From Lacrimispora sp. 210928-DFI.3.58 (lineage in GTDB: Bacteria; Bacillota; Clostridia; Lachnospirales; Lachnospiraceae): a DNA stretch of 64,000 bases. Below are positions 1 through 8,832 of the stretch, in pieces. The DNA is taken from positions 1 to 64,000 of the forward strand of contig NZ_JAJCIC010000006.1 of NCBI RefSeq assembly GCF_020554865.1. The letters are read 5' to 3'. Within the stretch, counting starts at the first letter, position 1; the number at the start of each line of letters is the position of its first letter. The position numbers and the translations under genes were made by a program. Under the pieces are notes generated by a model. That model searched no databases, was not told the origin of the DNA, and saw nothing but the letters and a program-made list of their open reading frames with translations.

Positions 1-26
1 ATTTATGGCGCAGCCATGAATTCCAA

Positions 27-83
27 CAGAGTGGCGACTTTGTCGACACTCTGAGCACCTTATATGTTTCCATATAAAGTGCT
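27..83. repeat. Two adjacent hairpins at the left edge
   Basis: Two back-to-back inverted repeats lie here. The first pairs CAGAGTG-G-CGAC (27-38) with GTCG-A-CACTCTG (42-53). The second pairs AGCACCTTATATG (54-66) with CATATAAAGTGCT (71-83). Each has one mismatch. They lie downstream of the NhaC gene that ends at 253. There is no long T-run, so I do not call them a terminator. The rest of 1-252 shows nothing I can call a gene. Confidence 0.5.
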
Positions 84-252
84 TGGCTTATGTTTCTACC
101 GTATCTTAGTGAACTTTTTGTTAAAACTCACCACTTCATCCCCCAGTATCCTGTGTCTGGCTATCAGGACACAATCCACAAAAGCTTTTCTCTCCGGCAT
201 TATACAGCAAAGGAGCCGGTTACTGGAAAAACAGGAATCGGCCCCGCAATCT

Positions 253-1662
253 TTACATCACAAACCCGCACACAATATACAGCACAAAGCTTACCACTGC
301 AACGCCGCTCACATAGGGCAGCTGGGTCTTGATGTGGTCGATGATATCACAGCCTGTGGTGGAGCAGGTCATGATCGTAGTGTCAGAGATCGGTGATGCG
401 TGATCGCCGAAAATGCTGCCTCCGAACATTGCGCCTGCTACAAGAGGGATATTGATACCCATGGAGTATCCCATTGGAAGGGCGATCACTGCCATGATCG
501 CCATGGTTCCCATAGAGGTACCTGTCGCAAAGGAGATCATCAGGGCCATCAGAAACGTCAGGGCAGGCAGCAGGGCCGGGCTTAAGAACTGCTGGAAAAT
601 ACTGGATAAGTAGTTTCCGGTATCCAGGGCCTTTACCACATTTCCCATGGTAAAGCCGAAAAGCAGCACAAATGTGATGGGAAGCATGGAGCTCATGCCG
701 GCAAAGATCTCATCGATCACCTCAGCCGGAGTAAACACTCTCTGGGCCACACACATAACAGAGGCAACGAACAGGCTGGAAACGACTGCCCAGATCAGGG
801 CCTTCATGCCGGAGCCGTTCATCAGGTTTCCTCCGCCTGTTACGAACAGCGCAATAAACATAACGCCGATCAGCACGCCCACAGGGATCAAAAGATTCAT
901 TGCCCTGGGAGTTGCACCGGACACGGAAGTGGAGGTGTCTGAATTTTTCTTTGCATGTGCAGGATCATCCAGGGCGCCCGTCTTCGCTGCGCGCTCCTCC
1001 GCCTTTGCCATAGGTCCAAAATCCTTCTGTGTCACTGCCAGCACAAATACCATCAGGATAGACAGGATGCAGTAAAAATTCAGGGCAATAGACTGGAACA
1101 GCACAGAGACAGACTGCTCCTCCGGGACACCGCCGGTTACCAGGTAGCCTGCCATCGCTGCCAGCCAGCCGCTGAAGGGGAACAGCACGCACCACGGCGT
1201 GGAGGTGGTATGTACGATGTAGGCTGCCTTCTCATGAGGAACCTTCAAGGCATCATTTACAGGACGTGACACAGAGCCTGTCACCATGCAGCTTAAGGTG
1301 CCGGAGGTAAATACTGCCAGTCCAAGGACCCAGCTGAACAGGTTCGCTCCCCTCTTTGACTTGATGATCCCCTTACGCTTTACCACTACATTGACAAAGC
1401 CCTCGATACCGCCGGACTTTTCTGCCAAATGGATGATGGCTGCAGTGATCAGCACGGAGCCGATGATCAGTGTGTTGCTCTCTGTCATAGTGTCCAAAAT
1501 GCTGTAGATACCTGCATTGATGCCGGTAAATACGGAAAAATGGTTCAGCACCAGGTTTCCGGTGAGAATACCGATCAGTAAAGCGATAAAAACATTTTTT
1601 GTGATAAGTGCCAGCGCAATGGTAAGCACCGGCGGAACAAGCGACCAAAATCCAAATTCCAT
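253..1662 (-). CDS. NhaC-family Na+/H+ antiporter-like transporter
   Basis: This 469-residue polytopic membrane protein has about 11-12 hydrophobic segments and matches the NhaC antiporter family in length and layout. Conserved-looking Gly/Ser/Thr-rich helices occur near residues 115-125 (TSGTLSCMVTGS), 370-385 (FATGTSMGTMAIMAV) and 415-430 (GSIFGDHASPISDTTIM), the last typical of the ion-coupled core. The start has AAAGGAG ten bases upstream. It is the last gene of an apparent three-gene operon behind a deacylase-like amidohydrolase (38 bp upstream) and a PLP enzyme. Members of this family can be ion antiporters or carriers of small organic ions, so uptake of the operon's substrate is possible but is inference. 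Confidence 0.85.
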   Translation of the reverse strand: MEFGFWSLVPPVLTIALALITKNVFIALLIGILTGNLVLNHFSVFTGINAGIYSILDTMTESNTLIIGSVLITAAIIHLAEKSGGIEGFVNVVVKRKGIIKSKRGANLFSWVLGLAVFTSGTLSCMVTGSVSRPVNDALKVPHEKAAYIVHTTSTPWCVLFPFSGWLAAMAGYLVTGGVPEEQSVSVLFQSIALNFYCILSILMVFVLAVTQKDFGPMAKAEERAAKTGALDDPAHAKKNSDTSTSVSGATPRAMNLLIPVGVLIGVMFIALFVTGGGNLMNGSGMKALIWAVVSSLFVASVMCVAQRVFTPAEVIDEIFAGMSSMLPITFVLLFGFTMGNVVKALDTGNYLSSIFQQFLSPALLPALTFLMALMISFATGTSMGTMAIMAVIALPMGYSMGINIPLVAGAMFGGSIFGDHASPISDTTIMTCSTTGCDIIDHIKTQLPYVSGVAVVSFVLYIVCGFVM

Positions 1663-1700
1663 AACACTTTTTCTCCTTTTTCGTATTTGTTGCCAATTAC

Positions 1701-3056
1701 CTATTTCTTATTTCTGCGCAAAGCCCGTCCACAGTCCGCCTTCACGATCCGGCAGTCCCTGGCAGCCAGCTCACCGCCCACAAACACATAGTCGATCCCC
1801 TTTGGCGCAAGCATTGGCTCATCAAAGGTTGCTCCATCCTGTACCTTCTCCGGGTCAAAGATAACCACATCCGCATCTGCGCCCACATTCAGCCGCCCCT
1901 TATTGGCAAGCCCCAGGCGCTTTGCAGGAATGGATGTCATCTTTGCGATGCCGTCATAGAGGGAAACATCCCCTTCTCTCACAAACTGGGCCAAAAACCT
2001 GGGGAAGGTTCCCGCAGCCCTTGGATGTCCCTGTCCGTTATCGATGAGGCCGTCGCTCCCCACCATCACGCCGGGATCTGAAAATGCCTTGCGGATATCG
2101 CTCTCCATCATAACATAACAGACCGTCAGGCATTCCGGGAAATCCCTTCTCATCTCCGCAAAGGTCTCAGGAGTACAGCGCTGCCCCTTATATTTCCCTT
2201 CCATCAGCTGGCAGGCACTGTAGTCACAGTGATACCTCTCCAGCCAGCCGTCATCATAGGTGGTAGCGCCGATACGGGTGGAAAATGCAAAATAGGGATA
2301 GCAGTCGCAGGCAATGTTAAGACCATTCGCCCGGTAGCCTGCCACCTGCCTGAGCAGTTCTTCCATCTGCCCAAAGCCTCCCATGCTCCCAATATGGGAT
2401 ACCTGGACGGGAATGCTAAAAAGCTTTCCAGCCTCCGCCACCTCTGCAATTGCAGAAAATACCCTGTCCTCATCATCCCGCACATGGGCGGATATCATAC
2501 AGCCCTCCGCCTCGCAGCAGGAGGCAGTCTCCAGAAATTCCTTCCTGTCTGTCCCCGGCACATAGCGAAGGCCATAGGAAATGCCGATGCATCCGGCCTC
2601 CAGGGCCTCCCTAAGCCCTCTCTTCATGTTCTCCAGCTGCTCATCTGTCACAGGTCCGTATTTGTCAGAAGCTCCTGCAGCCTCCCTGTAATATTCATGG
2701 CCTGCAAACATCATCACATTGACCGGAGCCCCCTCACGGTCAACCAGCTCCAGATATTTACAGGGATCATATACATTGATGCCGCAGTTTCCGCCAACCG
2801 CAGTGGTAACGCCCATGCGCAGCATTGCGTTAAAAATACAATATTCAATATGCCCATCCTTCACCGGATCCTCGTGCATGTGAATATCGATGAATCCAGG
2901 AGCAACCACCCTTCCGGCAGCGTCAATGACGCTGTCAGCCTCCGGGCACTCCTCTGTAACGGCTGCCACCCGGCCATCCTCCAGCACCAGGTTCAGATAC
3001 GCCTGGATCTGGTTTGCCGGATCGATCAGCAGGCCGTTTTTAATCAATGTCTTCAT
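1701..3056 (-). CDS. Amidohydrolase, N-acyl-D-amino-acid deacylase family
   Basis: The 451-residue protein has the amidohydrolase (TIM-barrel) layout: a beta-sandwich start (MKTLIKNGLLIDP), the metal ligands H59 and H61 in IDIHMHED, the GGNCG motif with C91 typical of D-aminoacylases, GLRYVPG, SHIGSMGG and a late VGSDG carrying the catalytic Asp. The cysteine and GLxYxPG motifs favour D-aminoacylase / N-acyl-D-glutamate deacylase over dihydroorotase. The product would be a free D-amino acid. The upstream neighbour is a PLP enzyme of a family that deaminates D-cysteine or related amino acids, which fits a two-step route. The exact substrate cannot be read from the sequence. Confidence 0.82.
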   Translation of the reverse strand: MKTLIKNGLLIDPANQIQAYLNLVLEDGRVAAVTEECPEADSVIDAAGRVVAPGFIDIHMHEDPVKDGHIEYCIFNAMLRMGVTTAVGGNCGINVYDPCKYLELVDREGAPVNVMMFAGHEYYREAAGASDKYGPVTDEQLENMKRGLREALEAGCIGISYGLRYVPGTDRKEFLETASCCEAEGCMISAHVRDDEDRVFSAIAEVAEAGKLFSIPVQVSHIGSMGGFGQMEELLRQVAGYRANGLNIACDCYPYFAFSTRIGATTYDDGWLERYHCDYSACQLMEGKYKGQRCTPETFAEMRRDFPECLTVCYVMMESDIRKAFSDPGVMVGSDGLIDNGQGHPRAAGTFPRFLAQFVREGDVSLYDGIAKMTSIPAKRLGLANKGRLNVGADADVVIFDPEKVQDGATFDEPMLAPKGIDYVFVGGELAARDCRIVKADCGRALRRNKK

Positions 3057-3140
3057 ACTCTGTCATTTCTCCTTACAGAAGCTCCGAACATCACGCCAGG
3101 CGGCGTTTTCTGCCGGATGCTCCATAGTCTGATGGTCTAC

Positions 3141-3194
3141 TGTTCACAAGCAGGCTGAAAGCAGCCATTCTGTGAACAAAGCGGGCAAGCCCGC
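3141..3194. repeat. Hairpins in the gap between PLP enzyme and deacylase genes
   Basis: TGTTCACA (3141-3148) pairs with TGTGAACA (3171-3178) around an inner GGCTG/CAGCC stem. It is followed directly by GCGGGC-AA-GCCCGC (3181-3194). The rest of the 3057-3288 gap is GC-rich, with a CTACGGGGC string resembling the repeat near 63.65 kb. No ORF is convincing here. The hairpins sit between two genes of the same apparent operon and may stabilise or partly terminate the message. Confidence 0.5.
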
Positions 3195-3288
3195 CTCAGC
3201 CCCCCAACCTCGTACGCTACGGGGCTTGCACGTTTTGCGCGCCGCCGCGCGTGCTCTGTTTTTTAGAGCGCATTTCCTTCGCGGGATA

Positions 3289-4344
3289 TCAATACAGTTC
3301 TCCTAAAATGGACTGCTCTGCAAACAGGGCCGTTGCTCCGCCTGTGTGCCAGAACACCACATTGCTTCCCGCCGGGATCTTTCCGCTGCGCACATAGTCC
3401 AGAAGGCCTGCAAAAGCCTTCCCGGTGTACACCGGATCAATAAACAGCCCTTCTGTTCTTGCAAGAAGGCGGATGGCCTCGCTGGCCGCCTCATTGGGCT
3501 GCTCGTAGCCTGGAGCATAATATCCGGTGTCCATACAGAGATCCTTCTGCCAGTCTACCTTAAGGGGACTGTTCAGAAGCTTCAGCACATTGTTTGCCAG
3601 GTCCTCCACCTTGTGCAGATAAGACTCGTCCTTACGGCTGACAGTAACAGAGATGATCTTTGTATCGCTGCCGCAGAGCTTCCGCCCTGCAGCAAGGCCT
3701 GCCATGGTGCCTCCTGTCCCTGTGGCATGAAAAATATAATCTGCATGGAGCCCTGCCGCATCCAGCTGATCTTCAAATTCCAGATAGCCTCTGGCAAAGC
3801 CCACAGAGCCCATAACGCTGGCTCCGCCCATGGGGATATCGTAGCAGGGATGGCCTGCAGCAGTGAGCTCTGCCGCCCTGGCTGCGCCCATCTCAAAGGA
3901 GCGTGCCTCTGCCTCCTCCTCTGTCTCCCCCGGCCTGATATCCACAATATGGAGCTCTGCATCCATGATCTTATCAAGGAGCAGGTTCGCCCGCACATCT
4001 TTATCATCCGGCGGAACAACAGCTGTCAGGTACAGGATCGGCTTGATCCCGCATTTCCGGCAGGAGGCCACTGTCTCCATGGCATGGTTTGACTGGGTGG
4101 CTCCATAGGTGACCGCATGGTCACAGCCCTTTGCTCTGGCGTCTCCTAAGAGAAATTCCAGCTTTCGGATCTTATTGCCGCCAAAGAGGTTCATCCCCGT
4201 AAAGTCATCCCTCTTGATATAGAGATTCACTCCCAGCTCAGCGGACAAATTGTCCAGACGGTAAAATGGTGTCGGAAAGAATCCCAGCTGTTCTCTTGGC
4301 AGAACTTCAAACAGCTTCCGCGCTTCCCTTGTAACATGTTCCAA
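3289..4344 (-). CDS. PLP-dependent enzyme, D-cysteine desulfhydrase / ACC deaminase family
   Basis: This 351-residue fold-type II PLP enzyme carries KRDDFTG followed by GGNKIRKL; K58 is the predicted Schiff-base lysine. TYGATQSNHAMETV is the family's substrate/cofactor-binding loop and ATGTGGTMAGL the phosphate-binding Gly/Thr loop. Family members eliminate or deaminate D-cysteine, 1-aminocyclopropane-1-carboxylate or related amino acids to a keto acid and ammonia. The start is a TTG at 4344, with GGAGGG eight bases upstream. It is first in the transcript with the deacylase-like gene and the NhaC-like carrier, suggesting D-amino-acid catabolism. It could also be an L-cysteate or other sulfo-lyase relative. 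Confidence 0.85.
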   Translation of the reverse strand: MEHVTREARKLFEVLPREQLGFFPTPFYRLDNLSAELGVNLYIKRDDFTGMNLFGGNKIRKLEFLLGDARAKGCDHAVTYGATQSNHAMETVASCRKCGIKPILYLTAVVPPDDKDVRANLLLDKIMDAELHIVDIRPGETEEEAEARSFEMGAARAAELTAAGHPCYDIPMGGASVMGSVGFARGYLEFEDQLDAAGLHADYIFHATGTGGTMAGLAAGRKLCGSDTKIISVTVSRKDESYLHKVEDLANNVLKLLNSPLKVDWQKDLCMDTGYYAPGYEQPNEAASEAIRLLARTEGLFIDPVYTGKAFAGLLDYVRSGKIPAGSNVVFWHTGGATALFAEQSILGELY

Positions 4345-4363
4345 TGTGTTATCCCTCCTTCGT

Positions 4364-4399
4364 GCTTGTATACAAGCTGCAGTACTTTTTACGATTATA
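4364..4399 (-). promoter_or_regulatory. Promoter -10 and GCTTGTATACAAGC palindrome
   Basis: On the minus strand a TATAAT (-10, at 4394-4399) lies upstream of the TTG start at 4344; its -35 is weak. Between the -10 and the RBS sits a perfect 14-bp palindrome GCTTGTATACAAGC (4364-4377). TTGTATACAA resembles operators bound by FadR/FCD-type GntR repressors (TNGTNNNACNA), and its place just downstream of the -10 fits repression. The only FCD regulator in the window has a different-looking site, so the cognate regulator is probably elsewhere. Confidence 0.6.
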
Positions 4400-4450
4400 G
4401 CACATTAAACTAAAAAAGTACAGTCCCATGCGGAAGCGGAAAGCCTGCCT

Positions 4451-4478
4451 TTGCTTTTATGGAAAAATATGTTATGAT
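4451..4478 (+). promoter_or_regulatory. Promoter for the NusG domain II gene
   Basis: TTGCTT (4451-4456), a 16-bp spacer and TATGAT (4473-4478) form a plausible sigma-A promoter, about 30 bp upstream of the chosen start at 4507. The longer reading frame beginning at 4459 would start inside this promoter, which is one reason to prefer the later ATG. Confidence 0.55.
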
Positions 4479-4506
4479 AGCACAAGCAATGCTTGAGGAG
4501 ATATAT

Positions 4507-4869
4507 ATGAAAAACGATAGAACAATCATGAAAAAAAACGATATGATTTTATTGGCCGTATTGCTCATGGCTGCTGCCCTGGCCGGGGCAGGCTACCATT
4601 TCTCCCACCGTGCCCCTGCCCTCCAGGCGGAGATCACTGTTGACGGCAAGGTGGTAGAAATGCTGGATCTGTCCAAAAACCAGGAGATCATCATCCACGG
4701 TGTACAGAACGGCACAAACACCCTGATCGTACAGGATGGGGAGATCTGGTGCTCCGATGCCTCCTGCCCTGATAAAGTGTGCATCCACCAGGGAAAACAG
4801 TCCATGGATGGCGGTACGATCGTCTGCCTGCCCAACCGGATGATCGTGCGTGTGATCGGGGAAAAGTAA
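4507..4869 (+). CDS. NusG domain II-containing small anchored protein
   Basis: The protein is 120 residues from the ATG at 4507, chosen because GAGGAG lies just upstream; an in-frame ATG at 4459 precedes the RBS. After a short charged start comes one hydrophobic segment (about residues 12-30), then a compact extracytoplasmic domain with a paired-cysteine motif (CSDASCPDKVCIHQG) followed by IVCLPNRMIV. This is the NusG domain II signature seen in small Firmicutes proteins unrelated in role to transcription factor NusG. The function is unknown. It converges on metA with only two bases between the stops. Confidence 0.8.
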   Translation: MKNDRTIMKKNDMILLAVLLMAAALAGAGYHFSHRAPALQAEITVDGKVVEMLDLSKNQEIIIHGVQNGTNTLIVQDGEIWCSDASCPDKVCIHQGKQSMDGGTIVCLPNRMIVRVIGEK

Positions 4870-4871
4870 CG

Positions 4872-5789
4872 TCACTCCTCCGCATCCAGCAGATAAGGAG
4901 TTACCTGATAAACGTAATAGTTCAGCCAGTTTGTATACAATGTATTGGATGTATTTCTCCAGGTCAGGGCCGGAACGGAGAAGGGGTCGTTGTGCTCATA
5001 GTAATTGTAGGGCACTTCGGGGTTTAAGCCCTTCTTTAAATCCCTGTGGTACTCATTGTTCAGCGTCATCCTGTCATATTCCGGGTGGCCCTGGACGAAG
5101 ATCTGGCGGCCGTCACGGCTCATTACCAGAAATACGCCAGCCTCCTCGGACTCTGCCAGGATAGCCAGCTCAGGATGCTTTAAGATGTCCGCCTTCCTCA
5201 CCTCTGTGTACCGGGAATGGGGGGCCAGGAAAAAGTCGTTTAAGCTCCGCACAAGGGGCACCTTCCGTTCTAATACCTTGTGGTTGTAAATGCCGGAAAG
5301 CTTTGTTTTCCTGGGATATTTGGGTATCCCATAATGGTAGTAAAGGCCTGCCTGGGCTCCCCAGCAGATGTGGAGGGTGGAGGTCACATGGGTCTTGCTC
5401 CACTCCATCATCATGGAAAGCTCTTTCCAGTAATTTACCTCCTCAAACTCCAGGTTCTCCACCGGAGCGCCGGTGATGATCATACCATCGAATTTCTTCT
5501 TTTTTATCTCATCAAAGGTCACATAAAATTTGTTCAGATGGCTGGACGAGGTATTCTTTGACACATGGGTGGAAAGCATGAGAAAGGTGCAGTCCACCTG
5601 AAGAGGGGTGTTGGAGAGCGCCCTCAAAAGCTGTGTCTCCGTATCCTCCTTAATGGGCATCAGATTCAGGATCAGGATCTCCAGCGGACGGATATCCTGG
5701 CTCATGGCCCTGTCCTCATCCATAATAAAAATGTTCTCAGATTCTAATATTGCCCTTGCAGGCAGTTCCTTTTGTACTTTTATCGGCAT
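4872..5789 (-). CDS. metA: Homoserine O-acetyltransferase (MetA family)
   Basis: MetA activates L-homoserine by O-acylation in methionine synthesis. The protein is 305 residues from the ATG at 5789, which has GAAGGGAG upstream; an earlier in-frame ATG at 5807 includes that RBS and is rejected. The catalytic Cys142 sits in [12 protein letters not shown], and the His/Glu of FVQGHPEYD completes the site. Position 111 is Glu (GAPVENLEF). In characterised MetA proteins Glu111 goes with acetyl-CoA use and Gly with succinyl-CoA, so acetyl-CoA is predicted despite the common succinyltransferase annotation. No SAM riboswitch or T-box is visible in the 298-bp upstream region; that space holds a structured repeat. 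Confidence 0.93.
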   Translation of the reverse strand: MPIKVQKELPARAILESENIFIMDEDRAMSQDIRPLEILILNLMPIKEDTETQLLRALSNTPLQVDCTFLMLSTHVSKNTSSSHLNKFYVTFDEIKKKKFDGMIITGAPVENLEFEEVNYWKELSMMMEWSKTHVTSTLHICWGAQAGLYYHYGIPKYPRKTKLSGIYNHKVLERKVPLVRSLNDFFLAPHSRYTEVRKADILKHPELAILAESEEAGVFLVMSRDGRQIFVQGHPEYDRMTLNNEYHRDLKKGLNPEVPYNYYEHNDPFSVPALTWRNTSNTLYTNWLNYYVYQVTPYLLDAEE

Positions 5790-5821
5790 AACCGTATCTC
5801 CCTTCAAATGCTGCTTTTATC

Positions 5822-5954
5822 ATAACTGTTCAGTACCCTCACAATTACGGGCAAAAATCCATTTAAAATCGGCTCCCCCGATGGGATTTTTGCTTTCTAG
5901 CCCAGGTTATTTTACGGTCAGCGCAGCAAATGCGCAGACCTACCGAACAGCTAT
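5822..5954. repeat. Structured element with TAACTGTTCAG-type terminal inverted repeats (copy 1)
   Basis: ATAACTGTTCAGTA (5822-5835) is matched, 12 of 14, by the reverse complement of 5941-5954. Inside are two hairpins: GCAAAAATCC/GGATTTTTGC (5851-5893, itself enclosing ATCGG/CCGAT) and GGTCAGCGCA/TGCGCAGACC (5916-5940). An outer stem closing two inner hairpins gives a three-way-junction layout. The 8-bp flanks (5814-5821 and 5955-5962) are similar in 6 of 8 positions, a possible worn target duplication. It shares its ends with elements near 11.4 and 31.5 kb and occupies the metA leader region. Confidence 0.6.
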
Positions 5955-6087
5955 TTTTTACCATACAATTCTCAGAGCCTTCCTGCTATTTGGAACGGCT
6001 CCGTGTCACAGGTCCGCACAGCGTCCCACAGCCCAGAGCGTGTCTGAAAATTGCTTTCCGTCAGGCTCTAAGCTGCAGGCGGCTGTG

Positions 6088-8040
6088 CTACAGCATTCGC
6101 AGGAACTCCTCTTCCGAAATGATCGGTACGCCTAATTCCTTTGCCTTTTTATTCTTTGAGGAATTGGATGTCACATCGTTGTTGATCAAATAGGTGGTCT
6201 TAGCCGTTACAGATCCCGTGGCCTTACCTCCCTTGCTCTCGATCAGGGCCGTAAGTTCCTTTCTGTTTGCAAAATGCTCCACAGACCCGGTGATCACAAA
6301 GGTCATGCCTGCAAATATTGCCTCCGTCTCCTCCACCTGCTCCTTTTCAATATCAAGCTCCTTTAAGAGGCCGTCTACCTCCCGGTTGCTGGCCTCCGAT
6401 GCAAAGTAATCCATCCAGGCCTGGGCCAGTACGCCTCCGATGCCGTCCACTGCGGTAAGTTCGTCCATATCCGCCCTCCTCATGGCATCAAAGTCATAGG
6501 AGAATTCCCTGCACAGCATTTTTGCATTGGCAAGACCGATTCCGGGGATCCCCAAGCCGTATACCAGACGCGGCAGCGTGGTATGGGAGGCTGTCTTTAT
6601 GGAGGCTATCAGGTTGTCGTAGGACTTCTGTCCAAAGCCCTCCATCTCCACAATGGACTCCCTGTGATCCTCCAGATGGAAGATATCTGCATAGCTGTGG
6701 ATAAAGCCTGCGCCGATGAATTTTTCCAGAGTTGCCTCGGAAAGGCCGTCTATATTTAAGGCATCCCTGCTCACAAACAGGGTAAAGCTTTTGATCTTCT
6801 TTGCCTGGCAGCCGGGATTGGTGCAGTAAAGGCTCTTTACGTCTCCCAACTGGCGGATCTCCGTGGCTCCGCCGCATACGGGACATTTCTCCGGGATATC
6901 CCTTACGCCGCTGCGGGTCAGGTTATCCGCAATCTGCGGGATGATCATATTGGCCTTGTACACTGTGACCGTATCTCCTGTTCCCAGCTCCAGGGCTTCC
7001 ATGATGCTGATGTTGTGAACGCTGGCCCTGCTGACCGTAGTGCCCTCCAGCTCCACCGGCTCAAATACCGCCACCGGATTGATCAGCCCCGTCCTGGAGG
7101 GACTCCACTCAATATAAGAAAGGGTGGTCTCCCTGATCTCATCCTGCCACTTAAAGGCAATGGAGTTGCGGGGAAACTTCGCCGTGCGTCCCAGGGATTC
7201 CCCGTACGCGATATCATCAAAAATGAGCACTAAGCCGTCAGAGGGAATATCATTCGTCTCCACGGCCTTTGCAAAGCCTTCCACTGCAGCCGGGAGACTG
7301 TCCCTTGTCACTTCCTCGTAGCGGACCACCTCAAAGCCCTGGCTTTTCAGCCACTCAAACTGGTTTTTCCTGGAGTTGCCGAAATCCACCCCCTCTGCCT
7401 TCACCAGAGCAAAGGCCTCAAAATGGACGTTCCTCTCTGCAGTGATCTGGCTGTTCAGCTGACGCACAGAGCCGCTGCAAAGGTTGCGCGGGTTCTTATA
7501 TTTGGCATCCAGCTCCTTGATCTCCTCATTGATGCGGTTGAAATCAGAGTAGGTGATAACTGCCTCCCCGCGGAGGATAAGCTGGCCCTTATACGCGATA
7601 TTTAAGGGGATATTGGAAAATGCTCTTGCATTGCTGGTGATGACCTCTCCGATCTCTCCGTTTCCCCTGGTGACAGCCTTTATGAGGCCTCCATTTTCAT
7701 AGGTCAGCACAATGGTAAGGCCGTCCATTTTCCAGGACAGAAGGCCCTTCTGTCCTCCCAGCCACTCCTGTAAGTCCTCCACGCTCTTTGTCTTGTCCAG
7801 GGAAAGCATGGGAGACTCGTGGGTCTCCTTTGGCAGCTCGCTTAAGACCTCATATCCTACCTGTCTGGTAGGACTACCGGACATGACAATGCCTGTCTCC
7901 TCCTCCAGAGAGAGGAGTTCATCGTACAGCTTATCGTATTCAAAATTGCTCATGATCTCCCGGCTCTCCTGATAGTAGGCCTTTGCGGCCTCCCGGAGAA
8001 GGGGAACAAGTTCTTTCATTCTCAGGATCTTATTTTCCAT
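6088..8040 (-). CDS. ligA: NAD-dependent DNA ligase LigA
   Basis: LigA seals nicks in replication and repair using NAD+. The 650-residue protein shows the expected order: Ia domain, adenylation domain with the nucleotidyl lysine in WKMDG (near residue 110), TRGNGEIGE, an OB fold, a four-cysteine zinc finger (CPVCGG ... CTNPGC), HhH repeats (GLGIPGIG, AVDGIGG) and a C-terminal BRCT domain (IFAGMTFVITGSVE). The start at 8040 is set by CAGGAG seven bases upstream; the frame stays open to 8064. KMDG instead of the common KLDG/KVDG is a mild variant. It follows the rRNA pseudouridine synthase by 24 bp and is probably co-transcribed with it. Confidence 0.95.
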   Translation of the reverse strand: MENKILRMKELVPLLREAAKAYYQESREIMSNFEYDKLYDELLSLEEETGIVMSGSPTRQVGYEVLSELPKETHESPMLSLDKTKSVEDLQEWLGGQKGLLSWKMDGLTIVLTYENGGLIKAVTRGNGEIGEVITSNARAFSNIPLNIAYKGQLILRGEAVITYSDFNRINEEIKELDAKYKNPRNLCSGSVRQLNSQITAERNVHFEAFALVKAEGVDFGNSRKNQFEWLKSQGFEVVRYEEVTRDSLPAAVEGFAKAVETNDIPSDGLVLIFDDIAYGESLGRTAKFPRNSIAFKWQDEIRETTLSYIEWSPSRTGLINPVAVFEPVELEGTTVSRASVHNISIMEALELGTGDTVTVYKANMIIPQIADNLTRSGVRDIPEKCPVCGGATEIRQLGDVKSLYCTNPGCQAKKIKSFTLFVSRDALNIDGLSEATLEKFIGAGFIHSYADIFHLEDHRESIVEMEGFGQKSYDNLIASIKTASHTTLPRLVYGLGIPGIGLANAKMLCREFSYDFDAMRRADMDELTAVDGIGGVLAQAWMDYFASEASNREVDGLLKELDIEKEQVEETEAIFAGMTFVITGSVEHFANRKELTALIESKGGKATGSVTAKTTYLINNDVTSNSSKNKKAKELGVPIISEEEFLRML

Positions 8041-8064
8041 TCTACACTCCTGAATCGTTACCAT

Positions 8065-8814
8065 TTATAATTGCTGCTTCACCGGCAGGCTGGAGGAGCC
8101 GGAAAGAAGCCTTAAAAGCTCCTCATACTCTTTCCCTGATATCTCCCGGCTCTGCCCTTCCTTCAGGCTTCCCAGCCCGATATTCATGATCCGCACCCTG
8201 ACAAGCCGCTCCACACGGCAGCCGCAGGCCTGGCACATCCTGCGTATCTGGCGGTTCAGTCCCTGGGTCAGAATGATGGAAAAGCGGCGGTCATCCAGCC
8301 ACTTTACCTTACAGGGTCTGGTGCGTACCTTAAGCTCCTCTAAATAAATGCCGGCAGACATCCTCCTCAGAAATCCGTCTGTGACATCTCTGTCAATGGT
8401 GACAATATACTCCTTTTCATGAGCATTGCCGCTGCGCATGATCTTATTCACCAGATCCCCCTGGTTTGTCATGAGCAGAAGGCCCTCAGAGTCCTTGTCC
8501 AGCCTTCCCACAGGGTAAATGCGTTCCGGATAATGGAGAAATTCTACGATGTTTTCCGCTCTGTCCTTATCCGATGTGGTACAGACAATGCCCCTGGGCT
8601 TATTCACCGCCAAGAGGATGGGGCGGGGTTCCTTCTCCTTCCCAGATAGTACGGGGCGTCCGTCAAAAAGAACAGACTGGCCCTCCGTGACCTTCTCGCC
8701 CATGGAAGCTCTCCTTCCGTCTACCAGGACACGGCCCTCCTCTATCATGCGGTCTGCCTCCCGCCGGGAACAGATGCCCATACGGCTCAGATATTTATTC
8801 AGCCGTTCTTCCAT
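8065..8814 (-). CDS. rluF: rRNA pseudouridine synthase, RluF/RsuA family
   Basis: The protein is 249 residues from the second ATG (8814); the first ATG at 8820 lies only one base from GGAGG, so the second is preferred. An N-terminal S4 RNA-binding domain (RLNKYLSRMGICSRREADRM) precedes the catalytic domain, with VGRLDKDSEGLL carrying the catalytic Asp. GDLVNKIMR, HEKEYIV and GLNRQIRRM resemble RluF, which modifies 23S rRNA U2604, more than RsuA or RluB. It lies 18 bp after queA, in a queA-rluF-ligA run of translation and replication housekeeping genes. Confidence 0.9.
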   Translation of the reverse strand: MEERLNKYLSRMGICSRREADRMIEEGRVLVDGRRASMGEKVTEGQSVLFDGRPVLSGKEKEPRPILLAVNKPRGIVCTTSDKDRAENIVEFLHYPERIYPVGRLDKDSEGLLLMTNQGDLVNKIMRSGNAHEKEYIVTIDRDVTDGFLRRMSAGIYLEELKVRTRPCKVKWLDDRRFSIILTQGLNRQIRRMCQACGCRVERLVRVRIMNIGLGSLKEGQSREISGKEYEELLRLLSGSSSLPVKQQL

Positions 8815-8832
8815 CGCCATTCCTCCAGCCTC

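Noticed and set aside
2229-3158. 309-codon plus-strand frame
   Set aside because: It is antisense to the deacylase gene, whose motifs are unmistakable; no RBS or recognisable domain.
3346-4092. 248-codon plus-strand frame
   Set aside because: Shadow of the PLP enzyme gene on the other strand.
5790-6087. SAM riboswitch or T-box upstream of metA
   Set aside because: Conserved SAM-I core or T-box strings are not visible; the region is explained by an inverted-repeat element.
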